Shown here: in pieces, positions 18,059 to 23,417 of the stretch | How the letters are laid out: each line of letters starts with the position of its first letter | Numbering within the stretch: position 1 is the first letter of the stretch | Origin: an uncultured Collinsella sp. | Lineage (GTDB): Bacteria > Actinomycetota > Coriobacteriia > Coriobacteriales > Coriobacteriaceae | DNA length: 23,417 nt | Direction of reading: 5' to 3' | Assembly (NCBI GenBank): GCA_900554135.1 | Contig: USFU01000009.1 | Coordinates: forward strand, 1-23,417 | Notes under the pieces: generated by a model | What the model was told of the DNA's origin: nothing | What the model saw: the letters and a program-made list of their open reading frames with translations, nothing else | Database searches by the model: none | Translations under genes and position numbers: made by a program

Positions 18059-18556
18059 ATGGCTAAAGATTCCAGCTTCGACGTCGTGTCCGAGGTCAAT
18101 ATGCAGGAGGTCGACAATGCCTTCCAGCAGACCACGCGCGAGATTTCCCAGCGCTATGACCTGAAGGACTCCGGCGCCACCATCGAGCTTTCGAAGGGCG
18201 ACAAGCTCTTTACGATCAATGCCCCGGCCGACTTTGTCTCCAAGCAGATTATCGATGTCCTGAGCTCCAAGCTCATCAAGCGCGGCATCGATCTTAAGGC
18301 CGTGTCCTGGGATGCGCCTCAGGCTGCGTCGGGCGGTACCGTGCGCGTGCTCGGTCACATCGTCGAGGGTATCGACCAGACGACTGCCAAGAAGATCAAT
18401 AAGGACATCAAGGATCAGAAGCTCAAGGTCAAGGTGACGATTGAGGCCGACAAACTGCGTGTTTCCTCTGCTTCCAAAGATGCGCTGCAGACCGTGATCC
18501 AGTTCCTGCGCGACCAGGACTACGGTCAGCCGCTGCAGTTCACCAATTACCGCTAA
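18059..18556 (+). CDS. yajQ: YajQ family nucleotide-binding protein
   Basis: This 165-residue cytoplasmic protein belongs to the YajQ (UPF0234/DUF520) family, built of two ferredoxin-like domains. Members have been reported to bind cyclic di-GMP in some bacteria and to bind nucleotides or tRNA in others. The sequence begins with the typical DSSFDVVSEVNMQEVDNA and ISQRYDLKDSGA, and ends with the family hallmark QFLRDQDYGQPLQFTNYR. The length is normal. The ATG follows GAAAGGA at 18046-18052. Its placement between a RodZ-like gene and rimO is not one I recognise from the standard Gram-positive order. A role in cyclic di-GMP signalling cannot be judged from this window. Confidence 0.93.
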   Translation: MAKDSSFDVVSEVNMQEVDNAFQQTTREISQRYDLKDSGATIELSKGDKLFTINAPADFVSKQIIDVLSSKLIKRGIDLKAVSWDAPQAASGGTVRVLGHIVEGIDQTTAKKINKDIKDQKLKVKVTIEADKLRVSSASKDALQTVIQFLRDQDYGQPLQFTNYR

Positions 18557-18582
18557 TTCATTCGAAAGGACCGCTCTCCAAC

Positions 18583-19932
18583 ATGGATACTCCGTTGGGC
18601 TCCGTACTCTATATCACCCTCGGGTGCGCCAAGAACGAGGTCGATACCGACCGTATGCGTTCGCTGCTGACCGCCGCGGGCTACGAGGAGGCATTCGATC
18701 CGCAGGATGCCGATATCGCCATCGTCAATACGTGCTCGTTCCTTGCCTCTGCAACGTCCGAGAGCATCGAGACCACGCTCGAGCTTGCCAACGAGGTACA
18801 GGACGGCGTTCGTTCTTGCCCGATCGTCATGTGCGGCTGCGTGCCGTCACGCTACGGCGACGACCTGCCTGACGAGCTGCCCGAGGTCGCGGCCTTTGTG
18901 AAGGCTGACGAGGAAGACGGCATCGTGGCGGTCATCGATGACGTGCTGGGTGTCGAGCGCGAGATTGCCGCCTATATTCCGCAGGTCAAGCGCACTGTTG
19001 AGGGCGCTGTCGCCTACGTCAAGATCTCCGATGGCTGCAACCGCTTCTGCAGCTTCTGCATGATCCCGTATATCCGCGGTCGTTATCACTCGCGCAATGC
19101 CGAGAGCATTATCTCTGAGGTACGCGACCTGGTCGCCGGCGGCGTGCGCGAGATCGTGTTGATCGGTCAGGACACGGGTATCTGGGGTACCGACTTTGCC
19201 GACGAAGACCTCGCCGAGGGCGCGCCGCGTAACCTGGCGCAGCTGCTGCAGGCCGTTGCCGAGGCCGTTCGTCCGCATAACGTTTGGGTCCGCGTGCTCT
19301 ACCTGCAGCCCGAGGGCATGACCGACGAGCTTATCGAGACCATTCGCGATACGCCCGAGGTGCTTCCCTATATCGATATTCCCGTGCAGCACTGCGACGC
19401 GCGCATCCTCAAGGCCATGCGCCGCTCCGGTTCGCGCCAGGAGCTCGAGGACCTGTTCCGCGACCTGCGCGAGCGCATCCCCGGTATCGTGATCCGCTCC
19501 ACGGCCATGGTAGGTTTCCCGACCGAGACCGACGACGAGTTCCGCGATCTCATTGACTTTATGGACACCGTCGGCTTTGACTACACGAGCGTCTTTGCCT
19601 ACTCGCAGGAGGAGGGTAGCCTGGCCGCCAAGATGGAAGGTCAGGTCGACGAAGAGGTCAAGCTCGAGCGCGCCCAGGAGGCCATGGATCTGGCCGAGTC
19701 GCTCGGCTTTGCCGCGACTGCCGCGCACGTGGGTGAGCGCGCCCAGGTGATCGTCGACGGTATCGAGGAGACCGAGGACGGTGCCGAGCTCATCGGGCAT
19801 GCCTGGTTCCAGGCGCCCGATTCCGATGGTGCGGTGCATTTGGATGCCAGCGAGGCATCTGTGGGCGATATTCTGACGGTCGAGTTTACCGATAGCTTCT
19901 GCTACGAGCTTATCGGTCATGTTGTGGAGTAG
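18583..19932 (+). CDS. rimO: ribosomal protein S12 methylthiotransferase RimO
   Basis: RimO attaches a methylthio group to an aspartate of ribosomal protein S12, using two iron-sulfur clusters and SAM. The 449-residue protein has the N-terminal UPF0004 domain with C15 (TLGCAKNEVDTDRM), C51 (NTCSF) and C86 (GCVPSRY). The radical SAM cluster is C152, C156 and C159 in SDGCNRFCSFCMIPYIRG, and a C-terminal TRAM domain ends the protein. LGCAKNxVD and IPxIRGRYxSR are diagnostic of RimO and separate it from MtaB upstream. The ATG follows AAAGGA about 11 bases upstream. rimO next to pgsA, cinA and recA is a widespread arrangement. Confidence 0.95.
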   Translation: MDTPLGSVLYITLGCAKNEVDTDRMRSLLTAAGYEEAFDPQDADIAIVNTCSFLASATSESIETTLELANEVQDGVRSCPIVMCGCVPSRYGDDLPDELPEVAAFVKADEEDGIVAVIDDVLGVEREIAAYIPQVKRTVEGAVAYVKISDGCNRFCSFCMIPYIRGRYHSRNAESIISEVRDLVAGGVREIVLIGQDTGIWGTDFADEDLAEGAPRNLAQLLQAVAEAVRPHNVWVRVLYLQPEGMTDELIETIRDTPEVLPYIDIPVQHCDARILKAMRRSGSRQELEDLFRDLRERIPGIVIRSTAMVGFPTETDDEFRDLIDFMDTVGFDYTSVFAYSQEEGSLAAKMEGQVDEEVKLERAQEAMDLAESLGFAATAAHVGERAQVIVDGIEETEDGAELIGHAWFQAPDSDGAVHLDASEASVGDILTVEFTDSFCYELIGHVVE

Positions 19933-19941
19933 GAGAGCGTC

Positions 19942-20580
19942 GTGGCTAACGAGAGCAATAAGGAACTGACGAGTGTTTGGACGCCTGCCAACATCGTGAC
20001 GTGCGTGCGCATCGTCTTTATTCCGGTGTTCATGATCGTGTCGGCGCTGTCTCGCGTGGGCGTTACCGGTACGGATTTGAGCACCTTCGACGGCCCGCTC
20101 GCCGCCGCCGCCTTTATTCTGTACGTCATCCTGTCGTGCACAGATAAGGTTGATGGCTACCTTGCTCGTTCACGCAACGAGATCACCGACTTCGGTAAGT
20201 TCTTGGATCCCATCGCCGATAAGTTGCTCGTGTTCTCGGCTCTGCTTCTGTTCTTGGATTTTGGTACCGTAACCGTGTGGTCGGTGTTCATCATCCTGTT
20301 CCGCGAGCTGCTGGTGAGTGCCCTGCGCATGGTCGCGAGTGCGGCCGGTGTGGTCGTTGCGGCCGATAAGCTCGGCAAGTACAAGACGGCCACTACGATG
20401 GTTTCCATCTGCGGTTATCTGTGCGTTTTTGCGATGTCTGGCCTTAACCTGGCCCCGGTGGCGCTGACGCTCGGTATCTATGGCGTCTCACGCTTCCTGT
20501 ACGCCGTGGCCGTTATCCTGACCGTTATCTCGGGCGCTCAGTACTTCTGGAACTGCCGCAAGATCGTCTTTTCGGTCTAG
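19942..20580 (+). CDS. pgsA: CDP-diacylglycerol-glycerol-3-phosphate 3-phosphatidyltransferase
   Basis: PgsA makes phosphatidylglycerol phosphate from CDP-diacylglycerol and glycerol-3-phosphate, in the membrane. The 212-residue protein contains the complete CDP-alcohol phosphatidyltransferase motif, D68-x2-D71-G72-x2-A75-R76-x8-G85-x3-D89-x3-D93, beginning in SCTDKVDGYLARS. About five to six hydrophobic segments are visible. The N-terminus (WTPANIVTCVRIVFIPVF) matches PgsA starts. The GTG start has AGGAG near 19930-19936, overlapping the rimO stop. The rimO-pgsA-cinA-recA neighbourhood supports PgsA over other family members such as cardiolipin synthase. Confidence 0.93.
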   Translation: MANESNKELTSVWTPANIVTCVRIVFIPVFMIVSALSRVGVTGTDLSTFDGPLAAAAFILYVILSCTDKVDGYLARSRNEITDFGKFLDPIADKLLVFSALLLFLDFGTVTVWSVFIILFRELLVSALRMVASAAGVVVAADKLGKYKTATTMVSICGYLCVFAMSGLNLAPVALTLGIYGVSRFLYAVAVILTVISGAQYFWNCRKIVFSV

Positions 20581-20592
20581 GTCCTGGTAGGT

Positions 20593-21123
20593 ATGACGGA
20601 ATCATTTGAGCAGATTGCCGCGCATAACGAAGAGCTCGCACGCGATATTGTCGAGCGTGCAAGCGTTCGCGGTGTGACGGTTTCGACGGCTGAATCTCTG
20701 ACGGCGGGCATGATCGCCTCTACGATCGCCGATATCCCCGGTGCCTCGGCGGTGCTTCGCGGCGGTGCGGTGACGTACTGCGACGAGATTAAGCATCGCG
20801 TGCTCGGCGTTGAGCAAGAGACGCTCGACCGCCATACCGCGGTGTCGTATCAGACGGCGCGCGAGATGGCTTCCGGTTCGCTGGAGCTGTACCAGAGCGA
20901 TATTGCCGTGAGCGCGACGGGCTATGCCGGCCCCGGTGGAGGCACCGAGGACGATCCGGCTGGAACCTTTTATATTGGCTGGGCGTATCACTCGGCCGAT
21001 GGGGGAGTGCCGGTCGTGGACTCCATTCGCTGTCACTATGAGGGCGATCGTTCGTGTGTTCGTGCCCATGCGGTCGCGGAGGCACTGGGTCGCATTGTCT
21101 GCGTGCTCAATTCTATGGAATAG
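20593..21123 (+). CDS. cinA: CinA C-terminal domain protein (NMN deamidase, PncC type)
   Basis: This 176-residue protein corresponds to the C-terminal domain of CinA, the PncC nicotinamide-mononucleotide amidohydrolase of pyridine nucleotide salvage. Motifs seen are VSTAESLTAGMIAS, GGAVTYCDEIKHRVLGV and SATGYAGPGGGTEDDPAGTF, all typical. The N-terminal molybdopterin-binding-like domain of long CinA is absent, so this is the stand-alone form, not a truncation with visible remains upstream. The ATG is 12 bases after pgsA, with TAGGT only as a weak ribosome binding site. The gene precedes recA, but a hairpin and the recA promoter lie between. Confidence 0.93.
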   Translation: MTESFEQIAAHNEELARDIVERASVRGVTVSTAESLTAGMIASTIADIPGASAVLRGGAVTYCDEIKHRVLGVEQETLDRHTAVSYQTAREMASGSLELYQSDIAVSATGYAGPGGGTEDDPAGTFYIGWAYHSADGGVPVVDSIRCHYEGDRSCVRAHAVAEALGRIVCVLNSME

Positions 21124-21133
21124 ACATGTTTTG

Positions 21134-21154
21134 AGGGGCCTCCGGGCCCCTTAA
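21134..21154 (+). terminator. probable terminator after cinA
   Basis: AGGGGCC (21134-21140) pairs with GGCCCCT (21145-21151) around the loop TCCG. The following T tract is poor (TTAATT), so efficiency is uncertain. Confidence 0.65.
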
Positions 21155-21248
21155 TTGTGGAGATAGGGACCTCGGCCGAATTTACTCTTTGTGCAGGCAG
21201 TTGGCGTAATCTTGCTCGTCATGCCTTGCTTGGTTCGTCTGTGGTCAA

Positions 21249-21292
21249 GTTTTTGGTCAGTGTTTGGTCGGCGTTTGGTTGGGTTTTGGAAA
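21249..21292 (+). repeat. four 11-bp tandem repeats upstream of recA
   Basis: Four consecutive imperfect 11-mers are seen: GTTTTTGGTCA, GTGTTTGGTCG, GCGTTTGGTTG, GGTTTTGGAAA. The core TTTGG starts at 21252, 21263, 21274 and 21285, exactly 11 bases apart. The array ends 29 bases before the recA -35. The rest of the 21155-21321 gap holds no other element I can support. Confidence 0.8.
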
Positions 21293-21321
21293 GGTCGGCT
21301 GCATATGATTTATCTGAACGG

Positions 21322-21350
21322 TTGACCACGAACAGCCGTTCGTTTATTAT
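21322..21350 (+). promoter_or_regulatory. recA promoter
   Basis: TTGACC (21322-21327) and TATTAT (21345-21350) are separated by 17 bases, close to the sigma-70 consensus. Transcription would start near 21357, giving a leader of about 24 bases that includes GAGGAGGG (21367-21374). Confidence 0.88.
21329..21342 (+). promoter_or_regulatory. LexA (SOS) box in the recA promoter
   Basis: CGAACAGCCGTTCG is a symmetrical site matching the Gram-positive/actinobacterial LexA core GAAC-N4-GTTC (21330-21341). It lies wholly between the -35 and -10, where bound LexA would block RNA polymerase. A lone half site, GAACGG, is at 21316-21321. Confidence 0.88.
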
Positions 21351-21380
21351 CGATGCAGGTTGTTAAGAGGAGGGCTATTC

Positions 21381-22529
21381 ATGGCCAAGAATTCAGGTCC
21401 CGTACGTACCGTTCATGCTCGCACGACGGGTAAAGAGCGCGATGAGATGATCGCCACCACCAAGGCCGAGATCGAGAAGAAATTCGGCCAGGGTTCCATC
21501 ATGAGGTACGGCGACGGTGGTCCCGAGCTCGAGGTCGAGGCCATTCCCACAGGCGCCCTGGCCCTCGATGCCGCGCTGGGCATCGGCGGCGTGCCGCGCG
21601 GCCGTATCGTCGAGATTTACGGTCCTGAGTCCTCCGGTAAGACAACGCTTTCGCTCGAGATTTTGGCAGAGGCCCAGGCTATGGGCGGCGTCGTGGCATT
21701 TATTGATGCCGAGCACGCGCTCGATCCCACGTATGCCGCGCGCATCGGCGTGGACATCGATGAGGTCCTCATTTCCCAGCCCGATACGGGCGAGCAGGCG
21801 CTCGAGATCGTCGACATGCTCGTGCGCTCTGGCGCCATCGACGCCATCGTCGTCGACTCTGTCGCCGCTTTGACTCCGCGTGCTGAGATTGAGGGCGAGA
21901 TCGGCGATACTACGGTCGGCCTTCAAGCCCGTCTGATGAGCCAGGCACTCCGTAAGCTCGCCGGTTCGCTCGCCAAATCTAAAACGACCTGCATCTTCAT
22001 TAACCAGCTGCGCGAGAAGATCGGCGTCATGTTCGGCAACCCCGAGACAACGACGGGCGGCCGCGCCCTCAAGTTCTTCTCGTCGGTGCGCATCGATATT
22101 CGCCGCATCGACAGCATCAAGCTCAAGGACGAGGTTATCGGCAATCGCGTGCGTGCCAAAGTCGTTAAGAATAAGGTGGCCGCTCCGTTCCGCTCTGCCG
22201 AGTTCGACATCATGTACGGCACGGGCATCTCTAAGGAGGGCTCGATTCTGGACATGGCCGTCGAGTGCGGTATCTGCAAAAAGATGGGCTCTTGGTTTGC
22301 TTACGGTGAGGACAAGCTCGGTAACGGTCGCGAGGCCGCCAAGGCCTTCCTGCGCGAACACCCCGATTGTGCCGATGAGATCGAGCACAAGGTTCGTCTC
22401 GCCTGCGGCCTTGAATTCGATGACGATGCTCCGTCCGAGGTCGAGCTGACCGATCAGCCCGAAACTGAGGAGTTCGATGAGCTTTACGCCATCGATGGCT
22501 CTGCGATGCTCGATGATGACGACGAGTAA
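21381..22529 (+). CDS. recA: recombinase RecA
   Basis: RecA forms filaments on single-stranded DNA, drives strand exchange and activates LexA self-cleavage. The 382-residue protein has the Walker A GPESSGKT at 81-88, the [10 protein letters not shown] segment, Walker [10 protein letters not shown], and the DNA-binding loops around [18 protein letters not shown] and [14 protein letters not shown]. The C-terminal tail is acidic and ends DDDDE, as usual. The N-terminus has about 15 residues before the conserved helix. The ATG at 21381 has GAGGAGGG at 21367-21374; an in-frame TTG at 21360 would overlap this site. A LexA box in the promoter shows SOS control. recX follows after 11 bases. Confidence 0.98.
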   Translation: MAKNSGPVRTVHARTTGKERDEMIATTKAEIEKKFGQGSIMRYGDGGPELEVEAIPTGALALDAALGIGGVPRGRIVEIYGPESSGKTTLSLEILAEAQAMGGVVAFIDAEHALDPTYAARIGVDIDEVLISQPDTGEQALEIVDMLVRSGAIDAIVVDSVAALTPRAEIEGEIGDTTVGLQARLMSQALRKLAGSLAKSKTTCIFINQLREKIGVMFGNPETTTGGRALKFFSSVRIDIRRIDSIKLKDEVIGNRVRAKVVKNKVAAPFRSAEFDIMYGTGISKEGSILDMAVECGICKKMGSWFAYGEDKLGNGREAAKAFLREHPDCADEIEHKVRLACGLEFDDDAPSEVELTDQPETEEFDELYAIDGSAMLDDDDE

Positions 22530-22540
22530 CGGATGCTCTC

Positions 22541-23233
22541 ATGTCGTATTCGGTGACCGAGGCCACGGTCGTCTTTCCCGATAAGAAGGCGACCTCCTCG
22601 TTCTCGAGTGGGTATGCATCAAAAAAGCCTTGTGCACATATCGACTGCGAGCTCGAGGGCGGTTATGAACGATCCATCTGGATTCCTGTTCGTGTTGCGC
22701 GCCTGTTTCTTAAAAATCGACCCGATCTTCCCTGCGATTGGGATGAGTTTCGCGAAGCGGTACAGCTCATTGAGCGTAAATGCGCGCTTACCATGGTGAC
22801 TGAGATGCTGTCGCGCCGCGACCATGCCACGGGTGAGGTCCGTGACAAGCTCGCTCGTTATGGTTTTCGCCAGCCCGCAATTGATTTCGCCGTCCAGCGT
22901 GCCACTGAGTACCGCTTTTTAGATGAGAACCGCTTTTGTTCGTACTTTATCGAGGAACGCAAACGACGCGGCTGGGGACAGCGCAAGATTGAGACTGAGC
23001 TCAAGCGTCGCCATGTCGTACTCGATGATATCCCCGGCTATCCCGAGGATTATTTTGCCGTGGAGGACGACTTAGCTCGCGCATCGGCTTTACTCGCGAA
23101 GCGTCGTGTTCCCGAGACGCGTGGATTCGAAAAGCTCGTCCGGTTTTTGATGGGCAAGGGCTTTTCGTACCACATCGCCGCCGATGCCGTTAAGGCGCGT
23201 CTCGATGCCGAACGTGAGGAATGTGCAGTTTAG
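22541..23233 (+). CDS. recX: regulatory protein RecX
   Basis: RecX binds RecA filaments and inhibits or modulates them. The 230-residue protein is built of three-helix RecX repeats from about residue 80: LSRRDHATGEVRDKLARYGF, then ATEYRFLDENRFCSYFIEER, RRGWGQRKIETELKRRHV, and a final repeat near the C-terminus (FLMGKGFSYHIAADAV). The first 75 residues are a poorly conserved N-terminal region found in longer RecX proteins. The gene lies 11 bases after recA with only a weak GGA upstream, so translation probably depends on recA transcripts. No clear terminator follows. Confidence 0.93.
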   Translation: MSYSVTEATVVFPDKKATSSFSSGYASKKPCAHIDCELEGGYERSIWIPVRVARLFLKNRPDLPCDWDEFREAVQLIERKCALTMVTEMLSRRDHATGEVRDKLARYGFRQPAIDFAVQRATEYRFLDENRFCSYFIEERKRRGWGQRKIETELKRRHVVLDDIPGYPEDYFAVEDDLARASALLAKRRVPETRGFEKLVRFLMGKGFSYHIAADAVKARLDAEREECAV

Positions 23234-23295
23234 ACATATGCGTTTTGCGTACGTACCGTTCACCGCGTTTTAGCCGCCGTGCTGGGTCCATTTAT

Positions 23296-23324
23296 TTGAC
23301 AGTTGTTGCGGTTCAACGTACGAT
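23296..23324 (+). promoter_or_regulatory. strong promoter reading out of the window
   Basis: TTGACA (23296-23301) is a perfect -35, and TACGAT (23319-23324) a good -10, 17 bases apart. Start is expected near 23331. In Gram-positive genomes rny (RNase Y) often follows recA-recX, so rny is a possible target; this is inference. The remainder of 23234-23295 shows no element. Confidence 0.82.
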
Positions 23325-23335
23325 AAACACTGTCA
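23297..23335 (+). repeat. inverted repeat flanking the last promoter
   Basis: TGACAGT (23297-23303), overlapping the -35, is repeated inverted as ACTGTCA (23329-23335), at the expected start site. The arms are perfect, with centres 32 bases apart, about three helical turns. This is a candidate operator for an unidentified regulator. Confidence 0.55.
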
Positions 23336-23353
23336 TTTGTTTTGTGATATGTG

Positions 23354-23375
23354 CTCATCTTTGATGAGTTTGTTT
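23354..23375 (+). terminator. hairpin with T-rich tail in the last leader
   Basis: CTCATC (23354-23359) pairs with GATGAG (23363-23368) around TTT, followed by TTTGTTT. It lies about 23 bases downstream of the predicted start, so it would act as an attenuator or leader hairpin rather than a gene-end terminator. The six-pair stem is weak. Confidence 0.4.
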
Positions 23376-23417
23376 ATATGTTTATCTGTATCCGACCCGC
23401 ATAAGCTGCGCCCATAT

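Noticed and set aside
20593..21123. cinA as a truncated pseudogene
   Set aside because: The domain is complete and stand-alone PncC proteins are common; no remnant of the N-terminal domain lies upstream, where pgsA ends.
21157..21366. Small plus-strand open frame of 69 codons between cinA and recA
   Set aside because: It runs through the tandem repeats, the recA promoter and the LexA box, and has no good ribosome binding site.

Overview
This window is a continuous run of housekeeping genes, all on the + strand and tightly packed. GC content is high, and GTG and TTG starts are common. The gene content and order (hemW-dnaJ-mtaB-phoH-ybeY-dgkA-era-recO, then rpsO-pnp-rnj-ftsK-rodZ-like-yajQ-rimO-pgsA-cinA-recA-recX) mix an order familiar from Firmicutes with Actinobacteria-like composition. 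My best guess is a Coriobacteriia genome, for example Collinsella or a relative. That guess rests on recollection of gene order and codon use, not on a search. No mobile element, CRISPR array, tRNA or rRNA was seen.

Layout. (1) 1-1604: the 3' end of a dihydrouridine synthase gene, then hemW. (2) 1663-3996: two DnaJ-family genes in tandem. The first is unusual: it keeps the J domain and all four zinc-finger repeats, but the second substrate-binding domain and the dimerisation tail are replaced by hydrophobic, probably membrane-spanning, segments. The second is a canonical DnaJ. (3) 4006-9003: mtaB, phoH, ybeY, dgkA, era and recO, with short gaps or overlaps, probably one transcription unit. 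Era carries a long, purely acidic N-terminal extension. (4) 9004-13739: rpsO, pnp and rnj, each preceded by a structured leader. rpsO and pnp are each followed by a clear intrinsic terminator. (5) 13741-21123: ftsK, a RodZ-like membrane protein with an HTH domain, yajQ, rimO, pgsA and a stand-alone cinA (pncC) domain gene, ending at a terminator-like hairpin. (6) 21124-23233: recA with its own LexA-type promoter, then recX. (7) 23234-23417: no gene, but a near-consensus promoter flanked by an inverted repeat, reading out of the window.

Function. The cluster joins ribosome and RNA metabolism (ybeY, era, rpsO, pnp, rnj, rimO, mtaB, dusB), membrane and envelope functions (dgkA, pgsA, ftsK, the RodZ-like protein) and recombination (recO, recA, recX). 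The most interesting items are the membrane-anchored DnaJ variant, the 11-bp tandem repeats upstream of the recA promoter, the inverted repeat around the last promoter, the RG-rich RodZ-like protein, the duplicated motif in the FtsK linker, and the structured leaders of rpsO, pnp and rnj.
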